Shown piece after piece: positions 9,078 to 17,161 of a stretch of DNA of 64,000 nt (within the stretch, counting starts at the first letter, position 1; each line of letters starts with the position of its first letter). The stretch is taken from contig JACKEL010000011.1 of NCBI GenBank assembly GCA_020632975.1, forward strand, positions 1 through 64,000. Reading direction: 5' to 3'. The notes beneath the pieces were generated by a model. It was not told the origin of the DNA and made no database searches. It worked only from the letters and a program-made list of their open reading frames with translations. Both the position numbers and the translations under genes were made by a program. The stretch is from Myxococcales bacterium. GTDB lineage: Bacteria > Myxococcota_C > UBA6777.

Positions 9078-10091
9078 ATGCAACGCAGTCATCATCTATG
9101 GGTTCCGATCTCATTGGGGGTCTTAGCGATCTTATTTACGCTAGCGATCCTCGTGGGTTGGAGCATCTTGTTTACGCACTACTACACGCTCAATGCCCGA
9201 ATCCAACGGGTCCCCGACCTAGGCGTGGGATTTTGGTTTTTGTTGGCCGTGGGATGTCTCTTTTTGGTGGCCGTGGTGGTCGCGCTGATCGTCTTGTTGG
9301 TAGGAAACGTCCGTCGAACCTTGGATATCCGCCGACAAAATGTCTTTATTGATGGCGTCACCCATGAGTTTAAATCACCTCTGGCGAGCATCCGTTTGTG
9401 CCTTGAAACCATGGAGATGCGCAGCCTTTCGCCAGAGATGCAGCAGCGCTTTATCCAGATGATGATGAAAGATGTAGAAAGGCTCAGCGCCTTTATCGAA
9501 CACATCTTGGAAGCCAGCCGCATCGAACACGACGGACGAGCCTTGCGCCAAGAAGACGTCTCCCTCTCAGAGATCGCCCTGCGTAGCGCACAGTTGGTAC
9601 GTTCGCGCTACGAACGCAGCAAACCACAGATCGAACTCATCGATCACCTGCCTGATCCCTCTCCCGCGCTCAACACGGACCCTGTGGCCTTGGAGACGGT
9701 CTTGATCAATCTCCTCGACAATGCGATCAAATACTCCCCTGAACCCGCACAAGTCATCCTGGCACTCGAACAAGACGACGATACCTTACGGATCAGTGTC
9801 ACCGATCAAGGTATCGGGATCCCCAAAAGGCTGTTAAAACGGGTCTTTCAACGATTCTATCGCATCAATCGAGAACAAACCCCGATCCCTCGCGGGACAG
9901 GTTTGGGTCTGTACGTCGTCGCCTCTCTTGTCAAACGTTTGGGAGGACACATCCGCGCCAAAAGCGAAGGAGAAGGCAAAGGCTCTTGCTTTGTCGTAGA
10001 GTTTCCTTACCGTCCACAGAAAAAGACGGTTGATGCAAACAAGCCCGCACGAACAGCTTCCACCAAAAGTGAGAAACATCTCTCCGTGTGA
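9078..10091 (+). CDS. sensor histidine kinase
   Basis: The 337-residue form begins at ATG 9078, five bases after GGAG; in-frame ATGs at 9066 and 8961 (overlapping the desaturase stop) are alternatives. Two membrane helices lie at about 8-31 and 50-76 with only a short loop between them, so there is little extracytoplasmic sensor domain. The H-box FIDGVTHEFKSPLAS places the phospho-accepting His at 96. The ATPase boxes follow: N-box NLLDNAIKYS, G1 DQGIGIPK, F-box FQRFYR and G2 GTGLGLYV. No HAMP or PAS domain is evident. With 39 bp to the response regulator gene, the two form a cognate pair. The small sensor region suggests detection within or near the membrane. Confidence 0.9.
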   Translation: MQRSHHLWVPISLGVLAILFTLAILVGWSILFTHYYTLNARIQRVPDLGVGFWFLLAVGCLFLVAVVVALIVLLVGNVRRTLDIRRQNVFIDGVTHEFKSPLASIRLCLETMEMRSLSPEMQQRFIQMMMKDVERLSAFIEHILEASRIEHDGRALRQEDVSLSEIALRSAQLVRSRYERSKPQIELIDHLPDPSPALNTDPVALETVLINLLDNAIKYSPEPAQVILALEQDDDTLRISVTDQGIGIPKRLLKRVFQRFYRINREQTPIPRGTGLGLYVVASLVKRLGGHIRAKSEGEGKGSCFVVEFPYRPQKKTVDANKPARTASTKSEKHLSV

Positions 10092-10130
10092 CCTACCGTC
10101 CACAACCCGCCCACAGCACAGGAGGATGGG

Positions 10131-10835
10131 ATGCCAGAAACAAAGTTATTGTTGGTCGAAGACGAAGAACATCTCGCCTTTACCTTGGGCTTCAACCTTC
10201 AAGCCGAGGGCTACGACACTGTCACAGTGGGCAGCTTGCGCGAAGCACGACAGGCGCTCGAAAACCAAAGCTTCCACCTGATCATCTTGGACGTGATGTT
10301 GCCCGATGGCGAGGGTTATACGCTCTGTCAAGAACTACGCGGCCAACAAAAGCGCCTTCCCATCTTGCTTTTGACGGCCAAAGGCACCCCCGAAGATATC
10401 GTCAAAGGTTTGGAAGCTGGCGCGGATGACTATGTCACAAAACCCTTTATTCTCAAAGAATTACTGGCTCGCCTCAAAGCGCTTTTGAGGCGCCATACAT
10501 GGCAAACGCCCACACCCGTCGACAGCGACACGCTTTACCGTTTTGCTGGACACGAGATCAACTTCGAGACCTACGAAGCCAAAGCCAACGGGGAGTCCAT
10601 CGAACTAACACCGCTGGAGGTTCGACTGCTGCGGTACTTTGCGGAACATGAAGATCAGGTGATCTCAAGAGAGGTCTTGCTAGAAGAAGTCTGGGGAGTT
10701 TCGGGACAAAATCACACAAGGACAGTGGACAACTTCATGATGCGCTTGCGTCGAGCCTTTGAGCAGGACCCGACACAGCCCAAACACTTTCTCACAGTAA
10801 GGGGCGTGGGTTACCGTTTCTTGTCCGCGCCTTGA
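10131..10835 (+). CDS. OmpR/PhoB-family response regulator
   Basis: A 234-residue two-domain transcription factor. The receiver has the acidic pocket at E10-D11-E12, phospho-acceptor D54 in ILDVMLPDG, switch Thr 82 and Lys 104 in TKPF. The C-terminal winged helix is typical of the family, with ELTPLEVRLLRYF, EDQVISREVLLEEVWG, the DNA-contact helix and the terminal TVRGVGYRF. The start follows AGGAGG by five bases. It is the partner of the kinase directly upstream. Its 3' end overlaps that of the convergent HEAT lipoprotein gene by 25 bp. Targets are unknown; the adjacent desaturase is a reasonable candidate. Confidence 0.95.
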   Translation: MPETKLLLVEDEEHLAFTLGFNLQAEGYDTVTVGSLREARQALENQSFHLIILDVMLPDGEGYTLCQELRGQQKRLPILLLTAKGTPEDIVKGLEAGADDYVTKPFILKELLARLKALLRRHTWQTPTPVDSDTLYRFAGHEINFETYEAKANGESIELTPLEVRLLRYFAEHEDQVISREVLLEEVWGVSGQNHTRTVDNFMMRLRRAFEQDPTQPKHFLTVRGVGYRFLSAP

Positions 10836-11665
10836 ACGCTTCGAGAGGTCGGGCGAGACGCAGGCTGTACGGCTCTGGGGGCAGAGGTGGTGGGGAGTGC
10901 ATCAGGGGCAAAGCCTCGTATTACCCGATGCAAAGATACACGCAGAGAAGTCCTTTTGGCGCCTTTGTACATAGCAAGGAAAAGCGCGCGATGAGGCTTG
11001 AGCAGTTGGGGCCGAAACTGTTCCAACACCAACAAAAGCCGCAGTTTGACGCTGAGCGACTGGCTTTTTTGTTGTAGAGCCTCAAGCAACGCAGGCAAGG
11101 CGGCTTCGGCGGCATGTCCCATGCGCTCAAGCACCAAACACGCCGCGCTACGGACACCTTCATGGGGATCACGAAGTCCCTGGACTGCCAAAGCCCGCCC
11201 TTCATCCGAAGAAAGCGAAAGCTCCGCCAACAAAGAAAAAGCTTGCCAACGCAAGATCGCCTCGGGAGCTTTGGTCATCGAACGCAAAGCCACCACCGCA
11301 GGTTTTCCAACTTGGCGTAGTGCATCGGCAGCAAAAGGACGCCATCTTCGTTGTCGTAGCGCCCAAGAGAGCGAAGGCACCGCGTCTTTCCCCAACTTGC
11401 GAAAGGCTTGCTTGGCGGCGACTTTAGCCACCGCGGACTTCCCAGCAAGAGCCATCAGCAAGGGCAACACGGCCTTTTCTTTTTTCAAAACAAAGGCATC
11501 GACGGCATGCTGGCGCATCACTGCATCAGGGTGTTGAAGTTGAAGCCGCAACGCTGGGTAGGTCGGTTGTGTGGGTTGGCACGCACTGCTCAAAAAGAAA
11601 ACAGCGCCTACCAAGAAAGCTCTAAGCGAAGTTGCGAGGATGGTTGGATTGTAAGTTCTTTGCAT
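10811..11665 (-). CDS. HEAT-repeat lipoprotein
   Basis: The 284-residue product begins MQRTYNPTILATSLRAFLVG and continues into the lipobox LSSAC, so it should be exported and lipid-anchored. The mature part consists of 30-40 residue alpha-helical HEAT or PBS-lyase-like repeats, for example PDAVMRQHAVDAFVLKK, KSAVAKVAAKQAFRKLG and PHEGVRSAACLVLERMG. It ends in a Ser/Pro/Arg-rich tail. Such repeats act as protein-binding scaffolds. The start lies inside the end of the upstream kinase gene (58-bp overlap) and has no clear ribosome site, suggesting coupling to kinase translation. The coding end overlaps the response regulator gene tail to tail. Confidence 0.75.
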   Translation of the reverse strand: MQRTYNPTILATSLRAFLVGAVFFLSSACQPTQPTYPALRLQLQHPDAVMRQHAVDAFVLKKEKAVLPLLMALAGKSAVAKVAAKQAFRKLGKDAVPSLSWALRQRRWRPFAADALRQVGKPAVVALRSMTKAPEAILRWQAFSLLAELSLSSDEGRALAVQGLRDPHEGVRSAACLVLERMGHAAEAALPALLEALQQKSQSLSVKLRLLLVLEQFRPQLLKPHRALFLAMYKGAKRTSLRVSLHRVIRGFAPDALPTTSAPRAVQPASRPTSRSVQGADKKR

Positions 11666-13920
11666 TGTCGTTTGGTAACATCTTGTTTTTGAAGGAAACA
11701 GAAGTTTTGTTTGCCAGCGCGAACAATGAGGGCTTTTTGAGAGGGTCCCAAGCGAGCGGAAACTTGATGTTGGACAGCATAAACCCACACGGGAGGTTGA
11801 CTGGAGATAAACAGCCTTCCTACGGGAACTTTCTTGCTATACACGGTTTGCTTTTGTGCTTCGATCTGCACAGAAAACAACAACCGACCGTGCACGACAG
11901 AAGAACAAAGAAAGCGATGACTTCCAGGCGCAAGTTTCATCTCGCCCACCTGATCGGTGTAACCGATACGCTCTTTGTTCAACGAAAGCAGACACGGCGG
12001 AGAGATATCCAAACGCAAGGTTCCATGAGGGCCTTGTGGGACAGCGGGCAAACGCACGGGAACAGCAGGTCTTTCCACCTTGGCATCTGTAGGAGGGGTA
12101 TGATTGGTGGAGTTTTCAGGAGGTGTCATGCGTAGGACTTGTGGTTCGCCGTTGTCGATCTCAGTGTTTTTTGGCTTCGACAAGAAAAACCAAACCGCCA
12201 AAAAGGTCCCAGCCAAGACCAAAAACAAGACAAGCAGCGTCCCCCACAACCGCAAGCGATTGGGTCGGACTTGTTGGAGTGCGACTTGGCTAGAAGTCGC
12301 AGGATGCGCCATCGAAAGCGCCTCAGAAGAGGCAGAAGACGGCCCCAATGAGGGTGGTAAAGATGCCAAAGCGCCGTTGGATGGGACACTTGGAGAAGCT
12401 TCTTTGGCGAGCTTGTCCGCCTGCTGGATCGCCCGCAGTTCTTCGCTTGGCTCGACCACCTGCGTCCTTGAGGAAGCAACAGGCACATGTCGAGAACCCG
12501 TTTGGGAAGAAGCCCACAAGACATCACCATCATGAGACGCACCGTTTGTAACGACAGGAGGAGGCTCTGACGCTTCTTTTCGGGCTTGGCTTCGCGCTTT
12601 GTTTGCGAGCGTAGGCTCGACATCATCGAGGAAATCCACCAAAGAGATATCTTCGCTCAGCGAAGTCGCGTCTCCATGAACCCCTTCGGCCATCAAGATC
12701 CCAGCCGCGGCCAGCAAGGGCTCCGCACGGATCACAGCGACAGTCTTGTCCTCAGGAGCATCGTCAGGGAGGAGCCCCGCGATATCGGGCAACAAGTCAG
12801 GACTTGGCGATGGTGGTGCAGGAGGCGGCGAAGACACTTTTGCAGCTCCACCGTCAGGGAGCGCACTATTCTCTGTCGTGGTGGAGTGATCTGCCCCACG
12901 AGGATCTGTGTCCAAAGCCCCCTGCTCTCTCTGTGCAGCAAGGCTTTCGACCAAAGCCCCCAAATCATCGTCGTCTTCTACTGTTGCGGACTTGTAAAAG
13001 CCCGCCAGATCTTCTTGATCCACAAACTGATCGTACTTGCGCAGGATCTTATCCAAGGCACGCTGAACTTCACGAGCGTTTTGCAGACGTTCATTGGGAT
13101 CTTTGGCAAGCAGCCGAAAGATAAGTTCTTCTAGTTCGGGGGGAAGCTCGGGAACCCAACGCCCCAAAGGTTCGGGCTGACCTTGGGAAACCAACATCAT
13201 GATCGAAAAGACATCTTCGCTATCAAACGCACGATAGCCGCAACAAAGCTCGTACAAGATCGACCCAAGCGCAAAAAGGTCAGAGCGCGCATCCAAAGGC
13301 CGCGACAAGACCTGCTCAGGCGACATATACGCAGGCGTCCCTTTGATCCGCCCCGCACTTGTCTCATCCCCGCTACTTGGTACGTTGGTCGCTTTGGCGA
13401 TCCCAAAGTCGATCACTTTGACATAACCAACGCTCGTTAACAGGATGTTGCTTGGCTTGAGATCGCGGTGGACAAGGTGCAATGGCGTGCCATCGCGATC
13501 TGTGTGACTGTGCGCATAATGGAGGCCTTTGCAAACCTCAAGCATCACTGTCGCTGCAACGTACCAAGGAAACGCTGTTTTGCCTTTGTGTTGGCATTGT
13601 TGCAAAAGCATTTCGAGATCAAGACCTTGGATACGCTCCATCGCGATATAAACAAGGTCTTGTTCTTCACCGATATCATAGATTTCAACAATGTTCGGAT
13701 GTTGTAGTCGCGCAGCAAGACGAGCCTCTCGCAACAAAGCCTGTTGCATATCGATCTCGTTGTCCCCTTCCACGCGGACGCACTTTAAAACGACATCTTT
13801 CGAAAAGTCGGCCATCCCCATCTGGTGGGCTTCCCATACCTCCGCCTGCCCACCCTCGCGTAAGCGACCGGTCAGTTGGTACTTTCCGTTACCGATTGTA
13901 ATGCCCGGCTTTAGCTCCAT
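11608..13920 (-). CDS. membrane Ser/Thr protein kinase with PEGA domain
   Basis: A 770-residue Hanks-type kinase. The start MELKPGITIGNGKYQL is preferred because kinase homology begins here. The kinase domain spans about 13-285: glycine loop REGGQAEVW, catalytic Lys in DVVLK, HRDLKPSN, DFG, and activation-loop end GTPAYMSPEQ, all intact. An acidic, Ser/Pro-rich linker follows (about 320-600). One transmembrane helix (LWGTLLVLFLVLAGTFLAVW) precedes an exported C-terminal beta region with a PEGA-like segment (TLRLDISPPCLLSLNKERIG). This layout, cytoplasmic kinase and periplasmic PEGA, is common in Myxococcota. It probably forms an operon with the downstream HEAT lipoprotein gene. Confidence 0.93.
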   Translation of the reverse strand: MELKPGITIGNGKYQLTGRLREGGQAEVWEAHQMGMADFSKDVVLKCVRVEGDNEIDMQQALLREARLAARLQHPNIVEIYDIGEEQDLVYIAMERIQGLDLEMLLQQCQHKGKTAFPWYVAATVMLEVCKGLHYAHSHTDRDGTPLHLVHRDLKPSNILLTSVGYVKVIDFGIAKATNVPSSGDETSAGRIKGTPAYMSPEQVLSRPLDARSDLFALGSILYELCCGYRAFDSEDVFSIMMLVSQGQPEPLGRWVPELPPELEELIFRLLAKDPNERLQNAREVQRALDKILRKYDQFVDQEDLAGFYKSATVEDDDDLGALVESLAAQREQGALDTDPRGADHSTTTENSALPDGGAAKVSSPPPAPPSPSPDLLPDIAGLLPDDAPEDKTVAVIRAEPLLAAAGILMAEGVHGDATSLSEDISLVDFLDDVEPTLANKARSQARKEASEPPPVVTNGASHDGDVLWASSQTGSRHVPVASSRTQVVEPSEELRAIQQADKLAKEASPSVPSNGALASLPPSLGPSSASSEALSMAHPATSSQVALQQVRPNRLRLWGTLLVLFLVLAGTFLAVWFFLSKPKNTEIDNGEPQVLRMTPPENSTNHTPPTDAKVERPAVPVRLPAVPQGPHGTLRLDISPPCLLSLNKERIGYTDQVGEMKLAPGSHRFLCSSVVHGRLLFSVQIEAQKQTVYSKKVPVGRLFISSQPPVWVYAVQHQVSARLGPSQKALIVRAGKQNFCFLQKQDVTKRQCKELTIQPSSQLRLELSW

Positions 13921-14268
13921 CCCGGCTCTCCGTTGCCAGCGAACATGTCTGTATGGGGATCCCCTCATCTGGTTGCGGCTCGCATTGTAGCCTATCCAAA
14001 TGCGCTTGGCTACCTCCACAAACATCTATCTTCTCGTGAACCTGCACATCATGGTTTTAATAAGGGTATTGAGTCTTTGCAAAAAAACTCGTACCCTATG
14101 CAAGCGTGTGTCGATGATGTTCCTTTCAACGTAAGCATCGCGCGATCTTTGTGATCGTAAGGGCTTCAGTTTTGCGAAGTCTCACCGTATCCTCTTTGCT
14201 TGGACGTCAACTTCGATTCTGCACCTACAAGAGATGAGACCTGTAACACCGCTGGCAAAGGCGTCTAG
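13921..14268. other. 348-bp intergenic region between divergent genes
   Basis: The region separates the minus-strand kinase gene from the plus-strand Pro-rich protein gene and should hold promoters for both. No gene, RNA or convincing promoter pair was recognised. A short imperfect palindrome, CGATC-TTTGT-GATCG, lies at 14143-14157. Confidence 0.4.
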
Positions 14269-15306
14269 ATGAAGCAACTGATCGAACTCATCCACGAATA
14301 TCAACACCTCAGTCGTAAACGAAAGCGTTCTCTTCAACCACTCAGTGATGAAGAACAAATTCGCCTGCAAGAGCTGCGTCTATACCTCGATAAGCACCTT
14401 CGAGACGACAGCAACCAGCGCCACAGACAAAGCAGGCCGCGTCTCCAGCCCATCAGCTTGGAAGAAACGCACCGCGATATGGATGCGCTCTCGCTTTCTC
14501 TCGACAAAGCGCCCAACTCGGAAACAGCCGTGCCCCACTCAGGGACAGCCACATCGAACATCCGTCCATCCCAAACGGGGCCCAGCAACGCTTACTTTTC
14601 GCAAATGTCTCTTCCACAGGCTTCGTTTCACCCTGAGGATGAACCCAATACTTACGTTCCTTCGGGGCCTTCTTTCCCTGCGGCTTCTTTGCAAGCTTTT
14701 GAACTGCGCGAGCTCACGGCCCAAACGGAAAAGCCCAGCACAGCGAGCGCACATGCTGTTCGACACACCTCAGAGCCAGGACCCACTTCCCTCGATCATC
14801 TGCCAGAAGTCGCACCACCAAAACAAACTTTGCCCAATGTACCTTACAAAACGGTGCCGCCCCCATCCGCGCAAAGAAAGACTGTTCCGCCACCTTCGAA
14901 GGCGCCCAAGACCGCTCCTCCCCCATCGATGGGACACAAGGCCCCACAAGCGCCTCCTCCCAATACAACTTCCCAGGATCGATGGCACTTTTTGCCGCGA
15001 CCTGCGACCCATGCAAGCGCAGATGCCCTCCCCATCCGCTCCAAAGAACCCACTTCGGGCATCATGGAACTCGATCTCACCAACATCGCGCTTGAGTTGG
15101 CCCTTCCCCAAGAAGAAAACCAACCTGTGGGACCTTCTCCATACTCTAAGACGATGCCTGCGGCACCTGCCCAAAGCCCCCTATCTGTGCCGCTTTTGAT
15201 CGAGCTGAGACGCATCGAATACAAACGCAGAAGAGTCCCCCTCGCTGCACACGAAGAAACACGTTTTCGTGAACTTTTGGATCAGATCTTCCTAACCATC
15301 GAATAA
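14269..15306 (+). CDS. Pro-rich protein with duplicated N- and C-terminal helical modules
   Basis: The 345-residue protein has no signal peptide or membrane segment. A basic helical module at residues 1-42 (LIELIHEYQHLSRKRKRSLQ, then PLSDEEQIRLQELRLYL) recurs at the C-terminus (LLIELRRIEYKRRRVPL, then AAHEETRFRELLDQIF). Between them lies a disordered Ser/Pro/Thr-rich region with a repeated K-T-V/A-P-P-P-S unit at about 196-228. Similar helical modules occur at the N-termini of PilZ proteins in Myxococcota, but no PilZ RxxxR motif is seen here. Function is unknown; a cytoplasmic linker that brings two partners together is one possibility. Confidence 0.65.
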   Translation: MKQLIELIHEYQHLSRKRKRSLQPLSDEEQIRLQELRLYLDKHLRDDSNQRHRQSRPRLQPISLEETHRDMDALSLSLDKAPNSETAVPHSGTATSNIRPSQTGPSNAYFSQMSLPQASFHPEDEPNTYVPSGPSFPAASLQAFELRELTAQTEKPSTASAHAVRHTSEPGPTSLDHLPEVAPPKQTLPNVPYKTVPPPSAQRKTVPPPSKAPKTAPPPSMGHKAPQAPPPNTTSQDRWHFLPRPATHASADALPIRSKEPTSGIMELDLTNIALELALPQEENQPVGPSPYSKTMPAAPAQSPLSVPLLIELRRIEYKRRRVPLAAHEETRFRELLDQIFLTIE

Positions 15307-15343
15307 CCCCATCCCCTTCTGGCCCCCCAATCCCCCAGCCTCA

Positions 15344-17053
15344 TCAAGCCTCAAACTCACCAGACTGTGAAGCGATCTGCATCGCGAGATTCGTTGCTTC
15401 TGAGCGATTGATCTTACCGTGGTTTCCACGGGGAAGTTCATGGACCACAAAGACCTGTCGGGGCCTGCGATACCCCGCAACGCGATCCGCCGCCCAAGCC
15501 AAAAAAGCCTCTGTATCAAAGCGTTCAGGGGAAGCCTTGGGGACCACCAAAGCGACAGGACGCTCACCTAAGCGACTGTCAGGAAGCCCCACCAACGTAA
15601 CATCTGTGATCTCTGGATGCAGGCGCAAGATCTCTTCGACTTCTGCGGGAAACACCGAGAATCCGCCGACTTTGAGGCGATCGCGGTTGCGCCCAACAAA
15701 AGAAAACAAGCCACCTGGCCAAACGCGAGCGATATCGCCCGTTGCAAACCACCCCTCTGCGTCAGGCCCAGCACTGGCCGCACCTTCGTACATCTTGAGC
15801 ACGCCAGGCCCTCGCACTTGGAGGCTCCCCGTCTGTCCCCAGCCCACAGCTTGGCCTTTTTCATCCACCGCGCGCACTTCAAAGCCCGGCAGAACAAAAG
15901 AAAGTGCAGGCAACTCGACTTGGCGACTTGGTGAGGAGGGATACAAACGCAAAGCCATCGGCCCTGAAAGCTCCACCATCCCATAGATATCCGCAAAGAC
16001 AGCCGATCCCAACGGACGACCGAAGATCTGTGCGATGGCACCAAACTTTTGGAAACGACGTGCTCGGTCAGGCGGCATCACATCCGCGCCACTCACCCAT
16101 AACTGCACACTCGACAGGTCTCGTTCTGCGGCGCCTCCACGCTCAAGATCCGCATACATCGTAGGAACACCCACGATCACATTGGGCCGCTCGCTTTCGA
16201 TATGACTCAAAAAGTCGTCTGCATCGAACTTTTCGAGGTGCAACAAACGAATGCCCGCACACAGCGCCGCAAGATGCGCACTGAGCCCCATCACATGCGT
16301 CAAAGGTAGCGCACACATCAGGACATCCCGCCCTTTGCGCAAGCCTGCTTGAAAGCCCACAGGAGCCGCCAACAAACGCCCCAAAGTACCGAGCATCCCA
16401 ACGCTCGTCAAAGCCGCTGCTTTGGGCTTTCCTGTCGTCCCTGAAGTACACAACAACAACGAGACCTTGTTGGGGTCGGCCAGTTGGTCTTCGTCAGCTT
16501 CCAAACACTCTGTAGGGTGCGCATCCAACCACGTCACAAGGTGATGACAACCATCCACTTGAGGCATCATGCCAACACCGCTCCAACACAGCGAGATCTC
16601 TGGTGTGAGGATGCCCCCTTTTTGCATGCGCTCCAAAACATCGCTATCCGCGATCACCGCCCGTGCTTGCGTGACTTCCAAGATGGCCGCAAGCTCGTCT
16701 GCTTTGAGTCGCGCGTTGACAGGAACAGGGATGCCACCCGCACGAGCCACCGCAAACAGATGAAAAAGCACATCAATTCGGTTTTGCAACAGGATCAGGA
16801 CACGGCAGCCCGCACCATGCCCCAAGGCTTGGTGTGCCGCAGCCAACCGCGAGACGTCATGTTCCAACGCTGCGTAAGTCCACCCATCTCGCTCTTCCAA
16901 GCCAAGCGGCGAACTCGCTGAGACGATCGCTGGTCGCTCAGCGTAGCTCTCCCCCAAAACTGCGGTAAGACGGCCAAGATGAACCCCTTCCCCTAAAAGG
17001 AGTTTGCCAATATTCTTCCAACTATCGGGGATTTGTAAGAATTTATCAAACAT
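15344..17053 (-). CDS. acyl-CoA synthetase / AMP-dependent ligase
   Basis: A 569-residue ANL-superfamily enzyme that would activate a carboxylate, probably a fatty acid, through an acyl-adenylate. Core motifs are present: the P-loop LLLCTSGTTGKPK (A3), DIYGMVELSGP (A5), ATGDIARVWPGGLFSFVGR (A7-A8), RDRLKVGGFSVFPAEVEEIL, and the C-terminal catalytic Lys in NHGKINR (A10). Length fits the 500-600 residues of medium- or long-chain ligases. The start at 17053 is fixed by an in-frame stop just upstream. There is no carrier-protein domain, so it is not an NRPS module. It stands alone on the minus strand, 108 bp after the caspase-like gene. Confidence 0.92.
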   Translation of the reverse strand: MFDKFLQIPDSWKNIGKLLLGEGVHLGRLTAVLGESYAERPAIVSASSPLGLEERDGWTYAALEHDVSRLAAAHQALGHGAGCRVLILLQNRIDVLFHLFAVARAGGIPVPVNARLKADELAAILEVTQARAVIADSDVLERMQKGGILTPEISLCWSGVGMMPQVDGCHHLVTWLDAHPTECLEADEDQLADPNKVSLLLCTSGTTGKPKAAALTSVGMLGTLGRLLAAPVGFQAGLRKGRDVLMCALPLTHVMGLSAHLAALCAGIRLLHLEKFDADDFLSHIESERPNVIVGVPTMYADLERGGAAERDLSSVQLWVSGADVMPPDRARRFQKFGAIAQIFGRPLGSAVFADIYGMVELSGPMALRLYPSSPSRQVELPALSFVLPGFEVRAVDEKGQAVGWGQTGSLQVRGPGVLKMYEGAASAGPDAEGWFATGDIARVWPGGLFSFVGRNRDRLKVGGFSVFPAEVEEILRLHPEITDVTLVGLPDSRLGERPVALVVPKASPERFDTEAFLAWAADRVAGYRRPRQVFVVHELPRGNHGKINRSEATNLAMQIASQSGEFEA

Positions 17054-17161
17054 CTCTTACCATCGCCTCCCTTGCGTAGAGATCTCTATCCAGATGGAGG
17101 CGCGTTGTACCCTAAATCCCCCGAAACAGCAAGGCCATAAAGCCGCAAGATCTTCCTCCCC

